A DNA stretch of 25,062 nucleotides, taken from IMG/VR virus record IMGVR_UViG_3300028197_000148, positions 1 to 25,062 of that record; one strand, written 5' to 3'. Both the position numbers and the translations under genes were made by a program. Shown here one piece after another: positions 8,299-15,611 of this stretch. The notes below the pieces were generated by a model. The model did not search any database. It had not been told where the DNA came from and was given only the letters and a program-made list of their open reading frames with translations. How positions within the stretch are numbered: the first letter of the stretch is position 1; every line of letters starts with the position of its first letter. The DNA is from a virus.

Positions 8299-9315
8299 TT
8301 AAGCGTTCCAATATGGTTCAACTTTGTCCATTAAAGATAACAACGTTTCTTCATTTTTAGGATCCATTAAATAATCTAAACACTCAGATGGTCTTTTTCC
8401 TAATCTTATACCACTATCAAGAGGTTCTATCCAACCACCTGCTTTAGTAAGTAAAAATCTATAAAACAAACAATCTTTTACAAGAGCCCTAATTTTTATT
8501 TCTTCCATACTTAAAGTAGATACATCTAAGAAATTTTGAGCTGCTTTCTTTTTGTTAGCTTCTGACCCATGTCCATTAACATAGTCATCCATGTTTTCAT
8601 ACATTACATCATTTGGTGTAGACTTAGAATACTGTGTACTATTAGCATCACATATTTTAGCAACATACATAAGTTTTGATTGATTAGAATCAAACATTTT
8701 TTGTAGTTCAACTAATGCTCTATTTCTTACTTTACTAAGTTCTGTTCTTGTAGTAAGTGTTTCCTCTAATGTATCAAGATAAAACTTTACACCTTTTGGA
8801 TTTTGCTTTGCTTCTTTTAATGAACTTGACACAATAGAAAAGCCCCCTGCTCTAATTGCATAGAGTTTTATTCTATCATATGGATCTACCTCCGGATCTA
8901 AAAATACTGGATCATTACCACATCTAATAGAAATCTTATCCCAAAATTTATCATTGTTTGGACTCATAATAGTTAAATTATTCCAAAAATCTTTATCTTC
9001 TGGGTCTACTACATTAGCAGCAAGTGATGCTTCTAACTCAGCAACAACTTCTCTAATTTCTTTAATTTTTGCTTTTCTTTCTTTTGGAGGTAACATCTTT
9101 ACTTCAGGTGCAAATTCATTCAAACCTGTAACGTATCTTTTAACACCATTCATTTCTAAACATGCTAATGATTCCTCATGATATACTCCATCATGCAATG
9201 CAAGACCATAACTCTCTAATCCCATATTTTCTTTATTAGGATTAAAGTATGGACGCACTGCAACAGATTGTTTTTTAGTCTGTTGATACTTTTCTACAAT
9301 TGTGTATTCACTCAT
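8299..9315 (-). CDS. Unrecognised structural-region protein (338 aa)
   Basis: 338 residues, mixed helical, with a Lys/Glu-rich coiled segment near 76-97 (PPKERKAKIKEIREVVAELE) and a C-terminal region containing GGWIEPLDSGIRLGKRPSE. No catalytic motif or membrane segment is visible and I do not recognise the family. The neighbours (short capsid-associated protein upstream, adaptor candidate 11 bp downstream) suggest a head-completion or connector role. A box matching the Bacteroidota promoter consensus lies 37 nt before the ATG, so this gene may open a transcription unit. The A-rich leader has no Shine-Dalgarno sequence. Confidence 0.6.
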   Translation of the reverse strand: MSEYTIVEKYQQTKKQSVAVRPYFNPNKENMGLESYGLALHDGVYHEESLACLEMNGVKRYVTGLNEFAPEVKMLPPKERKAKIKEIREVVAELEASLAANVVDPEDKDFWNNLTIMSPNNDKFWDKISIRCGNDPVFLDPEVDPYDRIKLYAIRAGGFSIVSSSLKEAKQNPKGVKFYLDTLEETLTTRTELSKVRNRALVELQKMFDSNQSKLMYVAKICDANSTQYSKSTPNDVMYENMDDYVNGHGSEANKKKAAQNFLDVSTLSMEEIKIRALVKDCLFYRFLLTKAGGWIEPLDSGIRLGKRPSECLDYLMDPKNEETLLSLMDKVEPYWNA

Positions 9316-9351
9316 TTTTTTTTGGTTTTAAATTAATAATTGTTTCACAGT

Positions 9352-9367
9352 CAAAAGTACATAAATA
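9352..9367 (-). promoter_or_regulatory. Promoter-like motif before the 338-aa gene
   Basis: Minus strand TATTTATGTACTTTTG. Its last eight bases TACTTTTG fit the Bacteroidota -7 consensus TAnnTTTG, 37 nt before the ATG at 9315. A nearly identical motif stands before the 101-aa gene (22046-22061). No clear -33 TTG was found at the usual spacing. Confidence 0.5.
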
Positions 9368-9394
9368 TGTACATTTATTATTACTAATTTCTAA

Positions 9395-9414
9395 AGCAAG
9401 GTTTTACCCTTGCT
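9395..9414 (-). terminator. Weak terminator-like hairpin after the 79-aa gene
   Basis: Perfect 7-bp arms AGCAAGG and CCTTGCT around a 6-nt loop, 16 nt past the stop codon of the 79-aa gene. On the minus strand only UUUAG follows, so the U-tract is poor. It could be an attenuator, an RNA-end stabiliser or a partial terminator. Confidence 0.4.
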
Positions 9415-9429
9415 AAAGTTTTTTGACAT

Positions 9430-9669
9430 TTAGCCTATAACAATTTTTAAAGCTCCTGCTGTATGATATATATCACCTTTTTTTAAACCGGCTGCAATAG
9501 CTGCCGCTTCATTTGCATATGAATCAGAACTGGCTACATCACGTACCCAACTAATTACTTCATTTACATGTAGTAATCTAGCATTTCCTGTTTCTGCTCT
9601 TGATACACCTTCATAAGCTGGGCTCTCAAATTTTTGCTTCAGCTTAGTTAATTGTTTTGGTGCTCCCAT
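9430..9669 (-). CDS. Short capsid/tail-associated protein (79 aa)
   Basis: 79 residues. The C-terminal half reads YANEAAAIAAGLKKGDIYHT and then AGALKIVIG, a small beta motif (xAIAAGLxxGDxYxTxGxLxIV) that recurs in phage head-fibre and tail proteins. The N-terminal half is basic and may dock to another virion protein. It lies between the MCP candidate terminator and the weak hairpin at 9395-9414, so it may be an independent small unit. A minor capsid, decoration or head-fibre subunit fits best by position, but the same motif also occurs in tail proteins. Confidence 0.6.
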   Translation of the reverse strand: MGAPKQLTKLKQKFESPAYEGVSRAETGNARLLHVNEVISWVRDVASSDSYANEAAAIAAGLKKGDIYHTAGALKIVIG

Positions 9670-9689
9670 GATTATTATATTTAAAGGTT

Positions 9690-9726
9690 AAAAATAAAAA
9701 GGGAGGAGGATTAACCCCTCCCCTTT
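9690..9726 (-). terminator. Intrinsic terminator after the MCP candidate
   Basis: The minus-strand RNA forms a G/C-rich hairpin (AAAGGGGAGG against CCTCCTCCCTTT, one bulged G, stem at 9698-9726) followed by UUUUUAUUUUU. It begins 12 nt beyond the MCP stop codon and separates it from the 79-aa gene. Confidence 0.85.
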
Positions 9727-9738
9727 AATTGATTAGTT

Positions 9739-11358
9739 CTAGAATGATCCTCCTGTAACAGGGTTTCTCATTACAATTTTAAGAACTTTAGTTGGATCCT
9801 TAACCCAAATAGCTGGCATGGTCTGAGTCATATATACTCTATACCCATTGAATTGTCCTGTAGAAGCAAAACCTTGAGTTCTTCCCATGTAGTCCATAGT
9901 ACCATTTTGGTAGAACCACTTAAGTTGATTATCCCAAGAAAGTTTCAACAAATGAATGTTGTCATTTCCTTCATCAGTTACATCAAAGATAATAAAGCTA
10001 TAAGAACTTAGAGGTCTTCCATCAATTAGTGGATTCTCAATGTCATTAGTATTTAAATTATCAAATGCTGGATTCAATACAAACTTAACGTTAGCTAAGA
10101 AAGGAATAGTAAAGCTAGTGTAAGCAAAACCATAATCTAAATCCATACCAGAACCTTTAACAGCTCCAATATCAGATGCATTTTGTACTAGACCTGAACC
10201 ATACACTTCATCAGCAATTGCTTTGTTGATTAGTTGCATACCTCCAATACCTGTTTGTACAACAAGTGATCTTTGTGGGTCTGGCCCTTTAAATTCAACT
10301 TTACCTTGGTAGAAGTTGTAAAGTTCAGACTTAAACATATCAAGAGTAAATGATGACTTGTTATATACTCTTTTGAAAGAGTTATCTAACTGTGACCATA
10401 GACCTACAGATAATCTAATATCATCTGGTCCATCTTGCTTAATTCTACCACCTTTACCCCACATTAGGTAAGTTTCAATATCTGTTGCTATTTTAGATAA
10501 GTGAGCTGCTTCCATATTTGTAATGAAAGTTCTTGTTAGAGTTCCATTCTCAAATGCTTCTCTAGCTCCCGCTTTACCCATAGTTGCAACAAGTCCTTCA
10601 ATACTAGGTACTGATGGATTGTTTGGATCATTGTCAAAGTTTCTCCAAATCTCAGTTACTGGTACAGTACCATCAGCATTCAAACCACCTTTGATCATAA
10701 GATCAGCACGGCTTGAAATAGAATAATGTACATGTGCTTCTGCTCCTCCTACAAAATTGTAGAATTCACGGAATCCAGATCCTGTTTCAATGTCAGAAAA
10801 TCTTTCACCATACTCACCTCTTGCAGAACCTTTTCTGAAGAACTTTGTACCTTTAGCTAAATACTTGTTATCCAAGATAGCTGCGTTATTGTTATTAACT
10901 AATTGAACAGTGTAAACATATCCATCACCTGCAGGAATAATATCCTCAGCTGTAATGTATAGTTCAAGTCCATTATACTTATCATAAGTAATAATGTCAC
11001 CATGTCCAAAAGTTCTTTTGTTGATCTTGATCTTAAATAGAGTTCCATCTACACCTTTGCTAGCATTAGCTGGTTCAATGTCTGCCACTATGTAAGGAAG
11101 ATCTTGTGCAATAGGAGTTTGCCACTTATACTCACCTCTAGCGTTATCCACCATGATTGTATTCTTTCCACCAAAAGAAGCCATTTGATATAAAGGCATT
11201 TCTACCTTTTGGGTCATAGCCCATAAATCAATTGGTCCCATATCCATAGGCTCGGAGTTACCAAGCATTTGGGTAAGGTGATAAGAATCAACATGAGAAC
11301 TAGCTTTGTAGCTTGTATCACGTAGGAAAATCCCATTATTTAAAACTGGAGTTGCCAT
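9739..11358 (-). CDS. Major capsid protein candidate (539 aa)
   Basis: 539 residues directly after an acidic scaffold candidate and the portal, the canonical position of the major capsid protein, and closed by its own strong terminator as expected of the most abundant late product. The composition is mixed alpha/beta, rich in Gly, Asn and aromatic residues, with no membrane segment. Features include MGPIDLWAMTQKVEMPLY near the N-terminus, possibly the N-arm region, and a C-terminal beta-rich stretch ending NPVTGGSF. The expected fold is HK97 (known for tailed phages; not visible in primary sequence here). The ATG at 11358 has an A/T-rich leader with no Shine-Dalgarno sequence. Confidence comes mainly from gene order and size. 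Confidence 0.8.
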   Translation of the reverse strand: MATPVLNNGIFLRDTSYKASSHVDSYHLTQMLGNSEPMDMGPIDLWAMTQKVEMPLYQMASFGGKNTIMVDNARGEYKWQTPIAQDLPYIVADIEPANASKGVDGTLFKIKINKRTFGHGDIITYDKYNGLELYITAEDIIPAGDGYVYTVQLVNNNNAAILDNKYLAKGTKFFRKGSARGEYGERFSDIETGSGFREFYNFVGGAEAHVHYSISSRADLMIKGGLNADGTVPVTEIWRNFDNDPNNPSVPSIEGLVATMGKAGAREAFENGTLTRTFITNMEAAHLSKIATDIETYLMWGKGGRIKQDGPDDIRLSVGLWSQLDNSFKRVYNKSSFTLDMFKSELYNFYQGKVEFKGPDPQRSLVVQTGIGGMQLINKAIADEVYGSGLVQNASDIGAVKGSGMDLDYGFAYTSFTIPFLANVKFVLNPAFDNLNTNDIENPLIDGRPLSSYSFIIFDVTDEGNDNIHLLKLSWDNQLKWFYQNGTMDYMGRTQGFASTGQFNGYRVYMTQTMPAIWVKDPTKVLKIVMRNPVTGGSF

Positions 11359-11409
11359 AATTTTGATTGTTTTTGATTAATAATTATTGTTTATATATTT
11401 AATACTTGA

Positions 11410-12717
11410 TTAAATTCTTTTAAAAATGTTGTTTGCTCTAGGTATCTTTCTCTTAGAAGTTCTTTTAGTAGCTGGTTCTTTATCTTTAACTCCTAAAGAT
11501 GTAGATCCTCCACTATTTGATTGTTCCGTTTTGAGTTTTCTTACCGTTTTCTCTATAGTTTTTTGTGCACCTTTATCCATTATCTTTGCTTTATATCCTT
11601 CTGGATCTTGCAATAACCATAATGCTTCAGATATCAAACCATAGTTTGGCTCAACAAATTGATACTTTTCTAGAAGGTGTCCAAGTAAATTGGTATTCTT
11701 ACCACTAACTGACGGATAAGCTGGCTGTACTAAACCATTATATAGCATAGCTTGTGTCTTCTTATCTATTTTAACGTCATTAATAGCTCCTCCTTTTAAA
11801 GTCTCATATACATTCTTCATATACTGTTGAGATGCTTGTTCTTGTTGTTTCTTCTTAAGCTCTTGCTCTTGAAGTTTTCTTGCAACAACTTTTTCTTGCA
11901 TCTTATCTAATTTGGGTTTAAACTTCATTGCTTGTTGTTCAAGCTTACCTAAGTCTTTCCAAATTTCAATTTCTTCTTGAACTTCTTCTGCAGTACCATA
12001 ACCAGTTGCTGATAAGTACTCAGTAATAATTCTTTCTTGATCACTTGATTTTTTAACATCTAGTGATCTATTTTCTTCCACTTGTGATAGAGTAGCAAAC
12101 ATACCTTTAAGATCTTGTCCACCATCTGCAACATATCTTGCTGCTATTTGTAGTTCTTGAGGTAAACTATCAAAGAATTTTTTTGGAGTCTCTCTTCTAA
12201 CTTCATTAGCTTTTTCATCTAAATTAGCTTGAATAAGTTCTTCCCAATCTTTAACAGTATAATCATCTAGAGATTTGTCATCATCAAAAGGTACAATTTT
12301 ATCTTCTTTAATAAGTTTAGTAAATACATCACTTATACCAGAAATTTTCTTTCTACCTCTTGTTTCTGTTTTTTCTTCTTCAGAATCATCATTGTCAATA
12401 CTGTTTATTACTTCATCAATATTAACTTCTTCTTTAACTTCTGCTTTAACCTTATCCTCTTCAGCTTCTTTAACTTCTTCAGCTTTTTGTTCTTCAACTA
12501 CTTCTTCTACTTTAGCATTCAAATCATCTTTATCATCTAAGTCAGGATCTGCAAATGACATATCTGCTTTTCCTCCTGTTCCAGAAAAGATATTTTTATT
12601 TGGTTTTTCTTCTGGTAAAGTTACATCAGCTGCACTAGGTGCTGCATCAAAAATCTCATCCAGGTTTATGTCTAACGTTTCTACTTTGCTATCCACAGTT
12701 TGTGTTTTTGTACTCAT
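11410..12717 (-). CDS. Putative capsid scaffolding protein (435 aa)
   Basis: 435 residues between portal and MCP candidate, the usual place of a scaffold. Residues about 60-120 are strongly acidic and Lys/Glu-rich. A central helical part includes a predicted coiled coil (KLQEQELKKKQQEQASQQY). The C-terminus is very basic (KRTSKRKIPRANNIFKRI), like the capsid-binding tails of known scaffolds. No protease motif is apparent, so removal of the scaffold would need another factor. A virion-internal cargo protein is the main alternative. The gene starts after a 119-bp spacer and ends 51 bp before the MCP candidate. Confidence 0.7.
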   Translation of the reverse strand: MSTKTQTVDSKVETLDINLDEIFDAAPSAADVTLPEEKPNKNIFSGTGGKADMSFADPDLDDKDDLNAKVEEVVEEQKAEEVKEAEEDKVKAEVKEEVNIDEVINSIDNDDSEEEKTETRGRKKISGISDVFTKLIKEDKIVPFDDDKSLDDYTVKDWEELIQANLDEKANEVRRETPKKFFDSLPQELQIAARYVADGGQDLKGMFATLSQVEENRSLDVKKSSDQERIITEYLSATGYGTAEEVQEEIEIWKDLGKLEQQAMKFKPKLDKMQEKVVARKLQEQELKKKQQEQASQQYMKNVYETLKGGAINDVKIDKKTQAMLYNGLVQPAYPSVSGKNTNLLGHLLEKYQFVEPNYGLISEALWLLQDPEGYKAKIMDKGAQKTIEKTVRKLKTEQSNSGGSTSLGVKDKEPATKRTSKRKIPRANNIFKRI

Positions 12718-12798
12718 AATATTTGTTGGTTTTAATATTAAACTTCCTATACATATATAATATAAGAATAATCTTTTAGAATAAACTTATAATATTTT

Positions 12799-12833
12799 AA
12801 AAAAATTAAAAGTTTTTAGCAGTATATAGCTAA
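12799..12833 (-). terminator. Possible weak terminator after the portal gene
   Basis: Minus strand TTAGC and GCTAA (12829-12833 and 12816-12820) form a 5-bp stem around an 8-nt loop, followed by a T-rich tract. The stem is short and AT-rich, so termination is likely partial at best. It sits in the 119-bp spacer between portal and scaffold candidate; no promoter box was recognised there. Confidence 0.3.
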
Positions 12834-12836
12834 CAC

Positions 12837-15596
12837 TTATTTTTTATCTTTATTTTCTTTAGAATTTGGAACATCATACTTATTTTTATTTTCTCTAGCT
12901 ATGTCCAATTTAGTTTGTGCAATCTCCTTTTGAGCAGATATTTTTTCTCTTTCAACATCAAGTCTACTATTCTCCATTGACATCTTGGAAGTATTCTTTT
13001 CTCTTTCCATACTAATCTGTTGATTATATCTGGTAGATTCTTTAATTTCTTCCATAGCATCTTGATAATCAGACCTTTTGTTTTCATTAATATCAACCAT
13101 TGAACCATAACCGGCTGATCTAATCTCTGCTAACAGTATATTATTTTGTCTGTCTTTTTCATTTTCATCTATTTCAACTTGAAGTTTCATTTGCTCTTCT
13201 TGTTGTTTAGCTTGAATTTGTTGCTGTTGCATTTCCTGTTGCTGTTGCATTTGTTGCTGTCTTTCCATTTCTACTCTTGATTGAGAGTCTTTTAATATGT
13301 CAGTTACTTCAGCAATAGAATCTGCTTTTACAATATTACCTAATTCATAGATACTTGCACCTGTAGTATTATTTGTAAGAGCCATTTGTTTAAGATTTTC
13401 TAAAATAGCTCTATGATTTGTTTTTGTTGTAGCAAAAATATTAAAGTCTCTTAACAATAAATCAGTACCGTTAATCATAAAATTAATTTTTTCTGCCTCA
13501 GAAGATATATATGATAACCTAACACTAGGGTTAGTGCTATAGTAAAATTGAGCTAGATCAGTTCTCATTTGATGTACTCTAGGCATTAGTTGATCTGAGT
13601 GTTGTACAAAATACATCTCTGTTTGAGCGTAAGACTGTTGCATAGCTTGTACTACTCCTGTTGCCGTTTGAGCTGATACAGCTCCTCCTAGACGCTGTGG
13701 GTTAACTCCTATAGCATCAAAACATTGTTGTTTAAAATAATTAGCAAGTTGAATCCTAGACATCAATCTACTTGTCTGCTCCATGTTTAGAGTTTGATAG
13801 TGATTAAAGTTAGTAGCATTCTCAGTATTAGTAATGGATGTATCTAAAGGTAACATTTGAAAGTCTTTCATTGCTACCCATGCTTTAGCATAGTTATTTT
13901 TACCCCAGTCTTCTCCCATAGAGTGACGTGGTAAAGCATTCTGATCAAACATAATTACAGTTCCTAATTCATCTATTAGAATGTCAGCAATTTGGTTATT
14001 AACCATATTGTATCCAACTTGATAAGCTTTCATTAAATCTACCAAAGAAGTAGATCTAGTATTTCTATCAGAAAATACTCTACCTTCTACAGGTAATTTA
14101 CATCCATAAAGTGTATTGTTACCTTTGAATTGAAAAGGTAATCTTCCTGGTTTAGTTCTATTTATACCAACATATATTGGATTTATATTATCCCCCATTG
14201 TTGATTGCCACATTGCTGGTAAGTTTGGACCTATCTTAACTCCACCCCATACTTCATTAATCCATATCCATTCAATATGTTCACCTTGTAATAAATTCTC
14301 TTTAGTTCTATTTTTAAATATAGAAGTATCATATACTGCTTTCTCTGTAATTTTAAAAGTCTCATCAATAATCTCTTGGGTTACAGACCCGTCAAGTTCA
14401 ATCTTTGTAAGATGACCAACTCTCCTTTGCGTTTTCCAATATATAGTTGATACTCTCATTAAGTTACCTTCTTCTATATTTCCAGTGTCTTCAGAGTTGT
14501 CAAGTATTTCACTTAATATATCTCCTCCTACCCCTGGGTTGTTCCAGTAATTACTTGTGTATTGTCTATATGCTAGACCTGGCATATTAGTATTCCACTC
14601 ATGTGATCTTGTTGCATCATAATACGCACCATCATTTTGATATCCATTAACTTGATATTGTGCTGATCTAGCTGGATATATTTTTTGTAAAGACTTTAAT
14701 TGTTTCTCATCCATTAAATATCCATATCTATCAATAACATCAGATACAGTCATTAAATCCATTTTACCTACATAGTTAGAATCAGATATATATCTTTGGT
14801 CTGGAGACTTTTGATAAAAAGTTAGAACTGGATTCCATAGCTCAACATCATAATCATCTTCCAACATACGGAAATGCCAGAACTCTCTATCACAAATTAA
14901 CATATCTCTAAAACCTCTTTCTTCTAGTTCTTGCATATGAAAGCGTTCTTCATCTACTGCAAGTTGGTGTGATGCCCACTCTTCAACCATACTTCTATAG
15001 TCTTTAGAAAAGAAGTCCTCTATTTCTGGTAATGATTTAAGTCCTTCTGGAGATAGCTTTTGTTGTGCTTCTTCTGATGCAGGATCCATTCCCATCTCAA
15101 TCATCTTCATTACTAGATTTGCTTCAGCATCAGCAAGTAATGATTCTTCAATTTGAAGTCTCTTTTGTTCTAACATCTCATTGTAAGATGTATCATCTAC
15201 TGCTCTAAATTGTACTTTAGAATATCTTTTAGCAAATTCACCAGTTAACACATTAACTACATTTGGAATAATAGGATAAAATTTTAGTTCTAAAGCAGAA
15301 TCATTTTCAGCTGTTAGAACATCCATCATATCTTTATAATCATTATCTGGTTCAACAATGTAATCAGATTTGTCTATTACACCTTTTGCTAACTTATAAT
15401 TTTTAAGTAGTCTTCTTGCGTTGATACGCAAAAACTCTATTCCTTGTAACTCTAACCAATCTAAATTCCAAGCTGCCCAATCATCAGTCTTTTTAGAATA
15501 AGGTAAAAACTGTGTTGGCTGTGTTAAGCTAGAAAATGTAGGCCCGCTTTCAGCTTTAGCCCCATTTTTCATTTGCATTGCATTTAATACTCTCAT
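12837..15596 (-). CDS. Portal protein (919 aa)
   Basis: 919 residues, immediately after TerL (15 bp apart), forming the dodecameric portal through which DNA is packaged. The body includes segments typical of large phage portals: PNVVNVLTGEFAKRYSK near 111-127, aromatic wing/clip-like regions, and INPQ-like text GVNPQRLGGAVSAQTATGVV followed by a long helix, as in portal stem/crown regions. Residues 779-800 are an extreme Gln-rich run. They are followed to about residue 905 by a charged coiled-coil extension (QISMEREKNTSKMSMENSR) and a Lys-rich tail. This C-terminal extension resembles the barrel/crown domain of long podovirus portals. Length and context fit crAss-like or other Bacteroidota phage portals. 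The start has no Shine-Dalgarno sequence. Confidence 0.85.
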   Translation of the reverse strand: MRVLNAMQMKNGAKAESGPTFSSLTQPTQFLPYSKKTDDWAAWNLDWLELQGIEFLRINARRLLKNYKLAKGVIDKSDYIVEPDNDYKDMMDVLTAENDSALELKFYPIIPNVVNVLTGEFAKRYSKVQFRAVDDTSYNEMLEQKRLQIEESLLADAEANLVMKMIEMGMDPASEEAQQKLSPEGLKSLPEIEDFFSKDYRSMVEEWASHQLAVDEERFHMQELEERGFRDMLICDREFWHFRMLEDDYDVELWNPVLTFYQKSPDQRYISDSNYVGKMDLMTVSDVIDRYGYLMDEKQLKSLQKIYPARSAQYQVNGYQNDGAYYDATRSHEWNTNMPGLAYRQYTSNYWNNPGVGGDILSEILDNSEDTGNIEEGNLMRVSTIYWKTQRRVGHLTKIELDGSVTQEIIDETFKITEKAVYDTSIFKNRTKENLLQGEHIEWIWINEVWGGVKIGPNLPAMWQSTMGDNINPIYVGINRTKPGRLPFQFKGNNTLYGCKLPVEGRVFSDRNTRSTSLVDLMKAYQVGYNMVNNQIADILIDELGTVIMFDQNALPRHSMGEDWGKNNYAKAWVAMKDFQMLPLDTSITNTENATNFNHYQTLNMEQTSRLMSRIQLANYFKQQCFDAIGVNPQRLGGAVSAQTATGVVQAMQQSYAQTEMYFVQHSDQLMPRVHQMRTDLAQFYYSTNPSVRLSYISSEAEKINFMINGTDLLLRDFNIFATTKTNHRAILENLKQMALTNNTTGASIYELGNIVKADSIAEVTDILKDSQSRVEMERQQQMQQQQEMQQQQIQAKQQEEQMKLQVEIDENEKDRQNNILLAEIRSAGYGSMVDINENKRSDYQDAMEEIKESTRYNQQISMEREKNTSKMSMENSRLDVEREKISAQKEIAQTKLDIARENKNKYDVPNSKENKDKK

Positions 15597-15611
15597 CTAG
15601 ATTCTTTTTAT

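Noticed and set aside
12275-12760. Open plus-strand frame of 161 codons opposite the scaffold gene
   Set aside because: Its product is a Ser/Leu repeat-like text caused by the Lys/Glu-rich codons of the scaffold on the other strand, and it has no plausible start context.
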